Source: Calditrichales bacterium MX18-03
Lineage (GTDB): Bacteria > Bacillota > Clostridia > Lutisporales > Lutisporaceae
NCBI GenBank assembly: GCA_021083345.1
Contig: JAJGRE010000003.1
Coordinates: 248,001 to 312,000 of the forward strand
DNA length: 64,000 nt
Direction: 5' to 3'
Shown: positions 50,608 through 58,987 of the stretch, piece after piece
Layout: each line of letters starts with the position of its first letter
Position numbering within the stretch: position 1 is the first letter of the stretch
Notes under the pieces: generated by a model
The model's database searches: none
Told to the model about the DNA's origin: nothing
The model's input: the letters and a program-made list of their open reading frames with translations, nothing else
Translations under genes and position numbers: made by a program

Positions 50608-51801
50608 TTATCGTTTATAATACAACCGCGAAAATTCGGACAGCGGGCTAAACCGGACTTCCTTCATCATCTCCAGAGTGTCTTCTTTGTTGATAGGAAA
50701 TTGTCCCTTATAAAATTTCTTCACCAATTCATAGTTTTGGTTAATAAAGCAGCAGCTTTCCGATGGAAAACGTTCTTTCATCTCAGAAAATATGGCTTGT
50801 ACCGACTTATCGCGCACATTTCCGAAGGTCATTGGTGTAAATACACAGGGACTGACCTCTCCAAATGCGTCTATATAGACCATTTTATTGCCTGCATTAC
50901 AGCCAAAGTGCTCTCCACCTTCAAAATGTCCAAGATAGTTTATGGTGATTCTTTCCTCTTTGTTGTATTTATCCTGCAGCCTTACCAGGCTCAACCTTTC
51001 CTCTTCCGTAATAACCGAATCCTCGTTCCACAAAGCTTCTACAGTCGGCTTGGTTTCACTTAGCCAGGCTTCATGTATATCGAGACTGATCAGGAACTTT
51101 AAAAATTCCTCTACCTGATTTTTTTGGAGCATCTCCCTGGATAAAACCGCTGATACGCTAACATGAACGCCTACGCTTTTAAATATGTCTATGGCTTTGA
51201 GTGCCGTCTGAAAGGCCCCTTTGTATCCCCTTATCCGGTCATGCTCTTTTTCTTCCCAATGGTCCAGGCTGACTGAGACATATAAAAGTCCTGCTTTTTT
51301 GAGCTCCGCTGCCAGTTGTTCCGTAAGATTGCATCCTGAGGTAAACAATTTTATTGCACAATTATCTCCGACACTTTCTATTATCTCAACAATGTCTTTA
51401 TTTAAAAGCGGTTCTCCACCGGTGAAGCCCAGCCAAAAAACACCCATTTCCTTCAGTTCCTGTATGAGCTGTTTGATTTCAGCCGTATTCAAAAGCTCTC
51501 CGCTTCTATCCTTGTTATAACAATATCGGCAGTTCTGAGGGCAGGCATTGGTCAAGCTGATCTGAGCATGGGAAGGTCCCAACGTCCTTGCCAGCAGATG
51601 CTCATTTATGAAACGGGTGAAAGCTTTGCTGTTCACCGAAGGCAGATGCGAATGAATAAAGAACTGTCCTCCAATATCAACCAGATTAAACTTACCCATA
51701 TATTTTGCGAGGAACCAATTGATGGAAGGCTTCACCCTTATAATCCGGATATTTGCCAATAATGACTTGACTAAAGCAAAATTGCTTCTGAACTTACCCA
51801 T
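50608..51801 (-). CDS. Radical SAM protein with SPASM-like C-terminus
   Basis: A 397-residue radical SAM enzyme. The cluster motif CPQNCRYCYNK lies at about residue 88, followed by GFTGGEPLLNKDIVEII (GGE motif binding the methionine amine). The C-terminal region has FGCNAGNKMVYIDAFGEV, SPCVFTP and ESCCF, a reduced SPASM/twitch arrangement for auxiliary clusters. An 85-residue N-terminal extension precedes the core. It heads a tight operon with a membrane protein, a Cys-rich protein and a GMC oxidoreductase. No precursor peptide gene is seen, so a small-molecule or lipid substrate is as likely as a peptide. Confidence 0.88.
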   Translation of the reverse strand: MGKFRSNFALVKSLLANIRIIRVKPSINWFLAKYMGKFNLVDIGGQFFIHSHLPSVNSKAFTRFINEHLLARTLGPSHAQISLTNACPQNCRYCYNKDRSGELLNTAEIKQLIQELKEMGVFWLGFTGGEPLLNKDIVEIIESVGDNCAIKLFTSGCNLTEQLAAELKKAGLLYVSVSLDHWEEKEHDRIRGYKGAFQTALKAIDIFKSVGVHVSVSAVLSREMLQKNQVEEFLKFLISLDIHEAWLSETKPTVEALWNEDSVITEEERLSLVRLQDKYNKEERITINYLGHFEGGEHFGCNAGNKMVYIDAFGEVSPCVFTPMTFGNVRDKSVQAIFSEMKERFPSESCCFINQNYELVKKFYKGQFPINKEDTLEMMKEVRFSPLSEFSRLYYKR

Positions 51802-51947
51802 GTTTTAATCCTCATCATTTCAATTTTCTAACTTTATACTATCATTATACGATATTTCCTTTTCAAAGTTTGTTATCTAAAGTGTGGATGAATTTTAAAA
51901 GGTAAGAGATTAAGTGCATCTATTCGCTGATTTTGTTTGTATAGCTT

Positions 51948-52787
51948 TTACGCATCTATCAATGATTTCATTTTCCCAGCAGTATCGGTTCCTGATAAAG
52001 GGGTATGGATAATCAATTTTAAGCCGGAGTTATCAGAAACATCAAAATTACAGACTTCAAAATCCAGTATTCCTGCTAGAGGATGGTTCAATTGCTTGAA
52101 TTTTTCACTATTGCTTTCAATCTCATGTAAAGGCCACCATAAATTGAATTCCGTGCTTTGCATTCTAAGATCGTCAATAAACTGAGCTAGCCAGGAATCT
52201 TCAATATATTGCCCGCACGTTGAACGGAATCTGCCCAGTAAACCTCTAGCATGCAGATTCCAGTCGACAAATAACTGTTTATACTTATTATCTGTGAACA
52301 TCGCCCAAACGATATTTCGTTGGCGAACGTTCATTTCACTGAATTCACCAAAGATCATGCATGCTGCTTTGTTCCAGGCAATGACGTTCCACCGCTGATC
52401 AGTAACGAGCGATGGACAGAGTACTAGACTGTCCAAAACATGTTGAAGTATTGGGCTTATTGTTCCTTGGTATCCCGGTATATGTGCTGGAAGCGGCTGA
52501 TTCGCCAAAAGGTAAAGATGAATGCGTTCTTGTTTATCAAGCAATAAAGCTCTAGATAGGCTTTCTATTATTTGAGTTGAAACATGAATAGGTCTTCCCT
52601 GCTCAAGCCATGTATACCAAGTTAAGCCAATACCAGCTATCTGTGCTACTTCCTCTCTTCTTAAGCCGGGAGTACGTCGATTCGCTGATGAAGAAAGGCC
52701 TACCTGTGATGGTAAAACTTTAGCTCTTCGCGTTTTTAAAAAATTGGCTAGTTCTTTGTACCGAAGTTCCTCATTATTCAAAACCAT
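51948..52787 (-). CDS. XRE-type regulator with MmyB-like ligand domain
   Basis: A 279-residue regulator. The helix-turn-helix region shows RRTPGLRREEVAQIAGIG and TWYTWLEQGRPIHVSTQII at about residues 37-75, typical of the MmyB-like group, followed by a PAS-like ligand domain (about 105-275) with DQRWNVIAWNKAACMIFG. Such regulators often sense lipids or small molecules and control a divergent gene. Here the divergent gene is the VOC protein at 53032. The start is uncertain among ATG at 52787 and TTG codons on either side. Confidence 0.87.
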   Translation of the reverse strand: MVLNNEELRYKELANFLKTRRAKVLPSQVGLSSSANRRTPGLRREEVAQIAGIGLTWYTWLEQGRPIHVSTQIIESLSRALLLDKQERIHLYLLANQPLPAHIPGYQGTISPILQHVLDSLVLCPSLVTDQRWNVIAWNKAACMIFGEFSEMNVRQRNIVWAMFTDNKYKQLFVDWNLHARGLLGRFRSTCGQYIEDSWLAQFIDDLRMQSTEFNLWWPLHEIESNSEKFKQLNHPLAGILDFEVCNFDVSDNSGLKLIIHTPLSGTDTAGKMKSLIDA

Positions 52788-52938
52788 CAACCCTGCCTAT
52801 TACAATTTATACTAGTATAATTTCGCTCCTATTAAAATTATAAGCCTAGTATTATTATAATTCTAGAAAAACTTGTTAGTTAAACAAAAAAACGTTTTAT
52901 TAACTGTAGAAGGCCTGCAGATTCAAGGAGGATATCTA

Positions 52939-52950
52939 ATGAAAATTTAA
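52939..52950 (+). other. Three-codon reading frame after a strong ribosome binding site
   Basis: AAGGAGGATATCTA is followed by ATG AAA ATT TAA. It could be a leader minigene of the VOC transcript or the stump of a deleted gene. The sequence alone cannot decide. Confidence 0.35.
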
Positions 52951-53031
52951 ACCTGCTAATACCAGCACTCCAATAAGGTAAAACAATACTCAGTACAATA
53001 AACAATAATACAAAAACGGAGGAGAATAAAC

Positions 53032-53400
53032 ATGAAGTATTTATGGACAACAATCTATGTAAAAGATATGGAGGAATCCATCGCTTTTTACACCAACCTG
53101 GTGGGACTTCAAGTATTGAAGCGTTTTCCTGCGGGACCTGGGATGGAAATAGCTTTTATGGGCAACGGCATTGCCAATGAAACATTGGTTGAACTCCTGG
53201 CGGATAGCAACAATAGCACAGTCAATTACAGCGAATTCATATCGGTTGGCTTTGCTGTCGATTCTGTTGATACCATGCTGGATACGGTAAAAGGTGAAAA
53301 CATTCCTGTACACAGCGGGCCGTTTGAAACGCCTGGTTTCAAATTTTTCTGCATCAAAGATCCCAATGGACTTAATGTTCAATTTTTTCAGCAAAAGTAA
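53032..53400 (+). CDS. VOC (glyoxalase/bleomycin-resistance fold) protein
   Basis: A 122-residue VOC-superfamily protein with two beta-alpha-beta modules: YLWTTIYVKDMEESIAFYTN at the start and FKFFCIKDPNGLNVQFFQQK at the end. The metal-ligand histidine usually seen at the first strand is threonine (WTTIYV), and the last acidic ligand is glutamine (NVQFF), although the central glutamate is kept (LVELL). It is thus unlikely to be a metal-dependent glyoxalase and may bind or sequester a ligand. It has its own AGGAG site and is divergent from the XRE regulator. Confidence 0.85.
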   Translation: MKYLWTTIYVKDMEESIAFYTNLVGLQVLKRFPAGPGMEIAFMGNGIANETLVELLADSNNSTVNYSEFISVGFAVDSVDTMLDTVKGENIPVHSGPFETPGFKFFCIKDPNGLNVQFFQQK

Positions 53401-53507
53401 ATAAAAAACGACGATCTATTTCATCAATCCATCACATTTCTGATATAATTGTATATAGACTTAGTCATGATATCTGCAATTATAGATAGAAAGTACAGGT
53501 GTTAACT

Positions 53508-54335
53508 ATGAATTTTATCCTTGGAAGTGCTGCTCCTGAAAACGAAAACAAGCGGCACTATTTTTTTCTTTTTCAGAAGAATAATCTTCTTGTAAAAAAG
53601 CTCTATAAAGCATTTGCTGTTCTCACTTCTGATGATCTTTCACATTTGCAACATACGTTTGCAAACAAGTTCTACATCGGCAGTCTGGACGGTTATCCCT
53701 GCTATGCAGCAAGATTTCCTGAAGATGAGGTAATTCCTGATAACATGGAATTTGTAGGGCTCAGGCAGCTCTATGAAAAATTAGATGAGATCATGCTGCA
53801 GGCAGCGTTCCGTGCTGTTCAAATCGTAGCATGGGATGAAACACATAGATTTTGTGGTGTTTGCGGTGAAGCTACTGAAAAAAAGTCTGATGAGCATGCC
53901 AAGGTATGCCCCAAATGCGGACATACCTCCTACCCTCGCTTATCTCCCGCAGTCATAGTTGCCGTTACTAAAGGCGACAAACTACTCCTTGCCAGCAGCA
54001 AGAATTTCACCACTGGTATGTACAGTGTACTGGCTGGTTTCGTTGAAGCAGGTGAAACTCTAGAAGAGTGTGTAAAAAGGGAGATACGAGAAGAAGCCGG
54101 AATAGAGGTAACAAATGTAAAATATTTTGGCAGCCAGCCCTGGCCATTTCCCAATTCGTTTATGCTGGCATTTACAGCAGAGCATGAGAGAGGTGAGATT
54201 AAGATTGACGATAATGAGATTGCAGACGCCAGATGGTTCGGCATCGATGAAATTCCCAATATTCCCAGTATCCCCGGAAGCCTCAGCATTTCAAGGAGAC
54301 TGATCGATTGGTTCATAGAGAAGTATAGGAAATAA
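53508..54335 (+). CDS. nudC: NAD(H) pyrophosphatase/decapping Nudix hydrolase
   Basis: A 275-residue NudC-type hydrolase that cleaves NADH and NAD-capped RNA. The central zinc ribbon shows CGVCG and CPKCG; the Nudix box reads GFVEAGETLEECVKREIREE AGIEV in two parts across about residues 180-202 with all catalytic glutamates; the NudC-specific SQPWPFPNS follows. The N-terminal domain is shorter than in E. coli but length is otherwise normal. The ATG after AGGTG is chosen over a GTG three codons upstream. Confidence 0.92.
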   Translation: MNFILGSAAPENENKRHYFFLFQKNNLLVKKLYKAFAVLTSDDLSHLQHTFANKFYIGSLDGYPCYAARFPEDEVIPDNMEFVGLRQLYEKLDEIMLQAAFRAVQIVAWDETHRFCGVCGEATEKKSDEHAKVCPKCGHTSYPRLSPAVIVAVTKGDKLLLASSKNFTTGMYSVLAGFVEAGETLEECVKREIREEAGIEVTNVKYFGSQPWPFPNSFMLAFTAEHERGEIKIDDNEIADARWFGIDEIPNIPSIPGSLSISRRLIDWFIEKYRK

Positions 54336-54369
54336 GAAAGCTTCAGTAAAAAAAACGAAGCAATAATAT

Positions 54370-55374
54370 TCATTCCAGCAACTCATTCGTGTGGTAGATA
54401 GATACAATATTGAGCGCATCATCAAATCGCTTCGAATCGATATTGCGTAACATTTGTTCCATATGAGCCAAAGCATACTGTATTCTTGTTTCATCGCTGG
54501 CTAAACTGATTTCACCAGCCCATATACGGTCATGGAAGTCTCGGAAATTTAAAGCTGGTTTCATATTCACGTCAATCGGTTTGCCTTTAGCGCCGAATAG
54601 CATGAAAACAGTGAAGTAGGACATGTGGACGACTTGTCGCGCCAGAAACAATCGAGCATGCTTATATTCATCCGCTGTTTCTCCAAAATAGCTTCGCAGA
54701 TAATCTGCTTCATCTTCATCGTCCTTTACTAGAAAATTGGCAACAATGGCAAGATCCGCATAACGGTCGTTTAAAAAGGCCGCTTCCCAATCCACAAGCC
54801 AAGCCCGGTCTCCATCAAAAAGAATATTTTCCGGCTTAAGGTCGTTATGACAGGAAACTAAATCCTGATCATTGCGAGGATAAACAGCTGCAACACGGCT
54901 GTACTGCTTAAAGAGTTCTTCCGTCATACGCTCCGGAAGAATTTTAGCTTCCTGAAATTTCCGAAGTAAACGATCAGCAGTATCTTGGAAAGTCATAACC
55001 TTAGGGAAAGGTGGCAGTGAATGTAACTTGCGAAGCAACTCAGCCAGTTCAGCTTTTGCCTCCCCCATCCGAAATGGCCGGGCTTCCACAAAATCAGTGA
55101 TTGAAATTCTGTCCTCAATGCTTGTGTACCATATGCGCGGAGCAAGCCCCGCCTCAGCAGCCATCTTCATACAAGCAAACTGGCGAGTGGGATCGCCCAT
55201 ATCATCAGTACGTGTGATAATTCGGAGTAAATACGGGTTTCCCTTCACAACAATGCGGAAAACTAGGGCAGACGAGAGCCCAGCAGTCAATATTCTGACA
55301 TCTTCGTATTCACTCACTCCAAACGCAGCCTGTAATGCATTTTTAACGGCAATATGCTTTGCTTGTGGAATCAT
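54370..55374 (-). CDS. APH-family phosphotransferase
   Basis: A 334-residue protein-kinase-like phosphotransferase of the aminoglycoside/choline kinase group. The catalytic loop is VSCHNDLKPENILFDGDRAW at about residue 172 (HxDxxxxN) and the metal-binding aspartate follows in LVDWEAAFLND. The N-terminal lobe has FRIVVKGNPYLLRI. The substrate may be an aminoglycoside, choline, thiamine or a sugar; genes nearby do not help. It is transcribed alone, convergent with nudC. Confidence 0.83.
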   Translation of the reverse strand: MIPQAKHIAVKNALQAAFGVSEYEDVRILTAGLSSALVFRIVVKGNPYLLRIITRTDDMGDPTRQFACMKMAAEAGLAPRIWYTSIEDRISITDFVEARPFRMGEAKAELAELLRKLHSLPPFPKVMTFQDTADRLLRKFQEAKILPERMTEELFKQYSRVAAVYPRNDQDLVSCHNDLKPENILFDGDRAWLVDWEAAFLNDRYADLAIVANFLVKDDEDEADYLRSYFGETADEYKHARLFLARQVVHMSYFTVFMLFGAKGKPIDVNMKPALNFRDFHDRIWAGEISLASDETRIQYALAHMEQMLRNIDSKRFDDALNIVSIYHTNELLE

Positions 55375-55523
55375 ATTATATCCTCCCTCAATAATAGCTA
55401 GATTTGCTCTTATGATACACGCAATTGATGTTGAATATAAGACTGATATTTAGAAATCTCATATGATATAATAAAATTAGGGGGATTTGTGATTACTGAA
55501 TACATGTACAGCGCTAAACCCTT

Positions 55524-55568
55524 TTATATAATGATGTGCAAGCCTTTCACTTCAATTGCTTTTTCCAT
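55524..55568 (-). pseudogene. Truncated ABC transporter ATPase (first 14 codons)
   Basis: GGGGGATATCGGG precedes ATG and the peptide MEKAIEVKGLHIII, then a stop. MEKAIEVKGL is a common beginning of ABC transporter ATPases. In comparable PadR-DUF1048 operons an ABC transporter follows DUF1048, so this looks like the stump left by a deletion. Confidence 0.6.
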
Positions 55569-55583
55569 CCCGATATCCCCCTT

Positions 55584-55934
55584 TTACTCTGTTTTATCCG
55601 TAACCTTTTTCATGGCCTTGTTAACTTCTTGGTGAACAGATTCTTGATAGACCTCAGCGTTAGTTTTTGAATCTTTGATTAGATCGTCGCAGAAAGCCGC
55701 TACGTCTCTGCCCGTCACCTCGAGCACGCCTTTCCCCAAGGCCGCGCCCTCTTCAAAAAGATCGATAATCCCTGAGAGCAAACCCGTCCCGTCGGTGAGC
55801 TCAACAGGGCCGACCTTAAAGAGATATTTTTGAATCTCTTTATAAACAATCTGATAATCTTGCGGGAGCGCTTTGAAACGCGCCACGTGCGCTCGCCACT
55901 TTTTTTTGCCTTCGATGATATCTTGTATGCTCAT
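55584..55934 (-). CDS. DUF1048 protein (second copy)
   Basis: A 116-residue helical protein of the DUF1048 family. The segment KKWRAHVARFKALPQDYQIVYKE at the N-terminus and GVLEVTGRDVAAFCDDLIKD toward the middle match the paralogue upstream. The family is encoded with PadR regulators and ABC transporters and is thought to bind or modulate the repressor or act at the membrane; its function is not established. It is nine bases downstream of the first copy. Confidence 0.82.
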   Translation of the reverse strand: MSIQDIIEGKKKWRAHVARFKALPQDYQIVYKEIQKYLFKVGPVELTDGTGLLSGIIDLFEEGAALGKGVLEVTGRDVAAFCDDLIKDSKTNAEVYQESVHQEVNKAMKKVTDKTE

Positions 55935-55943
55935 TTTATCCTC

Positions 55944-56291
55944 CTATTTACCTAGTTTTTTTGCGATATTGTTGTTGAGTTGCTCGCGCCACTTGTCGCG
56001 AAAAGACTTTGCTCCTTCTTCGCCAGCCAGCACTGAACAGAAGCCTTTGATATCATCACCCAAAACCTCTTTGACACTTAGACCATCCGCCGCTGTTTCT
56101 TCGAGTAGGCTAAGCACACCGTCAAGAATTGGCATGAGGTTGCGACCGGTGAAATCTGAGTGCAGCCAAAGATTGGCGTTAATTTCTTTCCATGCCGCTT
56201 GATAATCAACCGGCAGCTTTTGGGCGCGCGATTCAAAAGTTTTCAATTCTTTAGTCATGTCGCTGCCTGTGACTTTTTCCCAAAGATTCAT
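55944..56291 (-). CDS. DUF1048 protein (first copy)
   Basis: A 115-residue DUF1048-family protein with FESRAQKLPVDYQAAWKEIN near the start and VKEVLGDDIKGFCSVLAGEE in the middle, the same layout as its downstream paralogue, so the two come from tandem duplication. Its ATG shares a base with the PadR stop codon (TAATG), indicating translational coupling to the regulator. Confidence 0.82.
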   Translation of the reverse strand: MNLWEKVTGSDMTKELKTFESRAQKLPVDYQAAWKEINANLWLHSDFTGRNLMPILDGVLSLLEETAADGLSVKEVLGDDIKGFCSVLAGEEGAKSFRDKWREQLNNNIAKKLGK

Positions 56292-56614
56292 TATATTCTC
56301 TCCTTTAACTCGTTAATTTTTGATGATACGAACTCCCATTTTTCCCAGAACTTCCGTAGTTCCTTGCGCCCCGCGTCGTTGAGCGCGAAAAACTTTCGCG
56401 GCGGCCCCATATCGGATGGCTTTTTCGTAATTTCCACCAACTTGTTTTTCTCAAGCCGCACCAAGATGGTATATACCGTCCCATCTACAACGTCCGAAAA
56501 ACCGAGGGCGTTCAGCCGCCGCGTGATCTCGTAACCGTAGATTTCCTCGTGGCTGATGATTTCAAGAACACAGCCTTCCAGCACGCCTTTGAGCATTTCT
56601 GTAAGGTTCTCCAA
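56291..56614 (-). CDS. PadR-family transcriptional regulator
   Basis: A 107-residue winged-helix repressor. ISHEEIYGYEITRRLNALGF and DGTVYTILVRLEKNKLVEI at about residues 20-60 form the DNA-binding domain, with the typical GPPRKFFALNDAG after it. The start is TTG seven bases after AAGGAGGGG. It heads the DUF1048 operon. The AT-rich region 56636-56690 with ATACTAGT-type repeats is the likely operator and promoter. PadR proteins of this type usually respond to drugs or phenolic acids and control an ABC exporter, which here is missing. Confidence 0.9.
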   Translation of the reverse strand: MENLTEMLKGVLEGCVLEIISHEEIYGYEITRRLNALGFSDVVDGTVYTILVRLEKNKLVEITKKPSDMGPPRKFFALNDAGRKELRKFWEKWEFVSSKINELKERI

Positions 56615-56931
56615 TATAACCCCTCCTTGCTATTATGTATAACTTGTATGCAGTATTACTTATTACTAGTATATAGTATAACATAATAGCGCGATTGTCT
56701 ATAGGTATATTTTTTATGACCCAAATATCTATCTATGTAATTTGTATAGTCATTAAAGAACGTCCACCCACTCTTTAGCTCTTTACATCAATGCTACTGT
56801 CTCCACGTGCCTTGAGTGTACAAAAAAGATGCCGCTTGAACCCAGTAGGGCCCTGGCGGCAGGATTATTTCAGAAAAAATACCTATGGATGCAGCAGTGC
56901 AAAATCTTAATAAATTCTTATGAAGAACTCA
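56615..56931. other. Intergenic region between padR and the carboxypeptidase gene
   Basis: No gene is seen. The left part is AT-rich with TAGTATATAGTATAA near 56669-56683, a likely PadR-operon promoter/operator. The right part holds the terminator of the carboxypeptidase gene. Confidence 0.5.
56822..56861 (-). terminator. Terminator after the D,D-carboxypeptidase gene
   Basis: TGCCGC (56830-56835) pairs with GCGGCA (56856-56861), and TCTTTTTTG follows on the minus strand. Confidence 0.65.
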
Positions 56932-57945
56932 TTATTCTCTTATGCTGTTGTATACAGCCAATGCATCGGTAATATTATACTGTTCCGACTGGTGATCTCC
57001 TTTTGCACCAGCTGAAATCAGAATATATTCTTGTTTACCCACTTTGGCGAGACTCGCGAGACATAGACCGGCCTCATCGGTATACCCGGTTTTCCCTCCT
57101 AAAATTTCCCCACCAATTATATTTTGATTGTTGAGTTCTTCAAACATGGTATTGTAAAAGGTTATCCCGCCAGGGTGCTTATTCGTAGGTTGTGTGGAAT
57201 GACGTGACGAAGTAAAAATCTCCCTGAAAGTATCATTTCGCAAAGCGTAGCTTAGAAGAATAGACAGATCATTGACTGTTGTGTAATGGTTTTCATTCTG
57301 AAGTCCGGTCGCATTTTCAAAATGGGTGTTTTTCATACCAAGATCAGCGGCCTTTTGATTCATCATTTTTGCAAAATTCTGTTCTGACCCTGCAATTTGA
57401 TCAACAAGCCCATTACAGCACTCCGCACCGCTTGGCAGCAGCGCCCCGTATAACAGGTCCATTGCCACTACCCGCTCACCCGGTTGGAAACCTGCCATAG
57501 ATGCATTTGCTTCGTACAGCCCCTGAAACGTAGAATGAGTAAGTCTGATTTCTTCCTTCAAATCAGGTAAATTTTCTATCGCAACTATGGCTGTCATCAT
57601 TTTAGTCAAAGAAGCAGGATAGATTTTTTCTTCGCTATTTTTTAGCATCATGACGGTATCATCTGTTAACCGGATCAGAATCGCATTAGGACTGTTCAGC
57701 TTATCGGAAGATATAGAAACAGGTAGATCGGATTCTATTGACGGAAGAACCGGCGTTTTTCTATCGTCAGAAGAATCGGGTGTTATCTTTAAAGAAGAAT
57801 TTAACGAGGTTTTATCATCATATTCTCTCTCGAATATATGATGATTTCCCAGAGTAATGTAAACCAAAGCGGCAATAACAACCATTAACAGAAATGTCAC
57901 AAACATGCGTATTCCTGACTTTTTCTTTTTTACTTTTCGTACCAT
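56932..57945 (-). CDS. D-alanyl-D-alanine carboxypeptidase, S11 family (VanY(D)-like)
   Basis: A 337-residue membrane-anchored peptidase. A signal-anchor lies at about residues 12-32, then a linker, then the catalytic domain with SLTKMM at about 112 (SxxK, nucleophile serine), SGAEC at about 172 (in place of the usual SxN) and KTGYTD at about 296. It removes terminal D-Ala from peptidoglycan precursors. VanD-type clusters also use an S11-family VanY, and the VanZ and VanRS-like genes nearby support a glycopeptide-tolerance role. AAGGAG lies ten bases before the ATG, inside an inverted repeat. Confidence 0.87.
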   Translation of the reverse strand: MVRKVKKKKSGIRMFVTFLLMVVIAALVYITLGNHHIFEREYDDKTSLNSSLKITPDSSDDRKTPVLPSIESDLPVSISSDKLNSPNAILIRLTDDTVMMLKNSEEKIYPASLTKMMTAIVAIENLPDLKEEIRLTHSTFQGLYEANASMAGFQPGERVVAMDLLYGALLPSGAECCNGLVDQIAGSEQNFAKMMNQKAADLGMKNTHFENATGLQNENHYTTVNDLSILLSYALRNDTFREIFTSSRHSTQPTNKHPGGITFYNTMFEELNNQNIIGGEILGGKTGYTDEAGLCLASLAKVGKQEYILISAGAKGDHQSEQYNITDALAVYNSIRE

Positions 57946-57955
57946 AATAAAACAA

Positions 57956-57998
57956 CTCCTTCTTCTGTGCTGATATTATTCAACCACAGAAGAAGGAG
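57956..57998 (-). promoter_or_regulatory. 14-bp inverted repeat covering the ribosome binding site
   Basis: CTCCTTCTTCTGTG (57956-57969) and CACAGAAGAAGGAG (57985-57998) are perfect arms around 15 bases. The minus-strand arm nearer the gene contains the AAGGAG ribosome binding site, and the loop contains a possible -10 element (TAATAT). It is either an RNA hairpin that hides the site or an operator. Confidence 0.65.
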
Positions 57999-58015
57999 CT
58001 ATGTTGGAATTCCAG

Positions 58016-58039
58016 CTTATGAATTTCTTAAGATTTTCT
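58016..58039 (-). promoter_or_regulatory. Candidate VanR-type box upstream of the carboxypeptidase gene
   Basis: The 24 bases match 63837-63860 upstream of the VanR-like gene at 21 positions, including the identical TCTTAAGATTTTCT. In both cases the shared core begins 81-82 bases upstream of the start codon of a minus-strand gene. Confidence 0.65.
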
Positions 58040-58148
58040 TATCTCGGTATCTGGGTTGTCACTGTGACATATATGCTCTTAGCAACACTACTGCATCTTT
58101 ATTGTTGTAAAAATTGGAATAAAACTTATTAAGGAGAAAATCACCATA

Positions 58149-58193
58149 TCTTAAGGTTTTATTAAGACATTTCTTATTTAAACATGCTATGAT
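58149..58193 (+). promoter_or_regulatory. vanZ promoter with repeated TTAAG/TTCTTA boxes
   Basis: TATGAT (58188-58193) is a good -10; the -35 region is poor, as in activated promoters. Upstream are three 11-base-spaced elements, TCTTAAGGTTT, TATTAAGACAT and TTCTTATTTAA (58149-58181), related to the shared box. Confidence 0.5.
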
Positions 58194-58224
58194 AAACAAG
58201 TTAATTACATCGGAGGTGAATTGA

Positions 58225-58944
58225 GTGATCATTATGTTTATTATAGCGTCGATTACATGGTTAATCAGTACTTTGCCATTCTTGATTCCATACCATATAC
58301 GACTGACCTCTCAAAGCAAAAAGATTGGCTACAAACTGTCAATTGAACATATAGTAATCGTATATATCTTTGTGTACTACCTTACTGGTATGCTAAGCTT
58401 TACCGGTATTCCTTCCATAAGGGACATTGTTCATAACAGCTTTGGAATCATAACACCAAAGGGATTGAATTTTCCACCGGATGAGATCAATCTGATTCCT
58501 TTTTATTGGATTACAGAGGGTATTCGCCCATACATTGAAAATATATTCCTTTTCATACCTCTTGGATTTATGCTTCCATTTATTTGGCAAAAATATGAAG
58601 TGATATGGAAAACAGCATTATCCGGTATTACATTCTCTCTTGTAATAGAATTGAGTCAATTGTTCAATAGAAGAGTAACGGATATTGATGATTTGCTGAT
58701 GAATACCATCGGAACATTAATCGGATGGGTAATTTTTAGGCTGCTGAAAGAACATTTATCAAAATTAAAGGGCAAGGTTTCTGTCCAAAGTACCAATATT
58801 GAAAAAATTCCCTTGCTCCTTCGTGAAGAGGCTTGTATTTATATGGCCAGCGCATTCGCCGGTATGTTCTTTGTGTTTTACCCATTTTTAAGATCTTTAT
58901 TAATATCTTTATTCAGATCTCTATTTAATACAATCTTTATTTGA
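58225..58944 (+). CDS. VanZ-family protein
   Basis: A 239-residue membrane protein with about five segments. INLIPFYWITEGIRPYIENI followed by FLFIPLGFMLPFIW and ELSQLFNRRVTDIDDLLMNT, GTLIGW are the VanZ-family core. VanZ confers low-level teicoplanin resistance by an unclear mechanism. The C-terminal 70 residues are an extra tail with another hydrophobic segment. The start is GTG after GGAGGTGAATTGA. It is divergent from the D,D-carboxypeptidase gene and shares a 280-base control region with it. Confidence 0.9.
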   Translation: MIIMFIIASITWLISTLPFLIPYHIRLTSQSKKIGYKLSIEHIVIVYIFVYYLTGMLSFTGIPSIRDIVHNSFGIITPKGLNFPPDEINLIPFYWITEGIRPYIENIFLFIPLGFMLPFIWQKYEVIWKTALSGITFSLVIELSQLFNRRVTDIDDLLMNTIGTLIGWVIFRLLKEHLSKLKGKVSVQSTNIEKIPLLLREEACIYMASAFAGMFFVFYPFLRSLLISLFRSLFNTIFI

Positions 58945-58987
58945 CAATGTACAACTAACCGTATAATGTAGTGGAATGAAAAACGGT

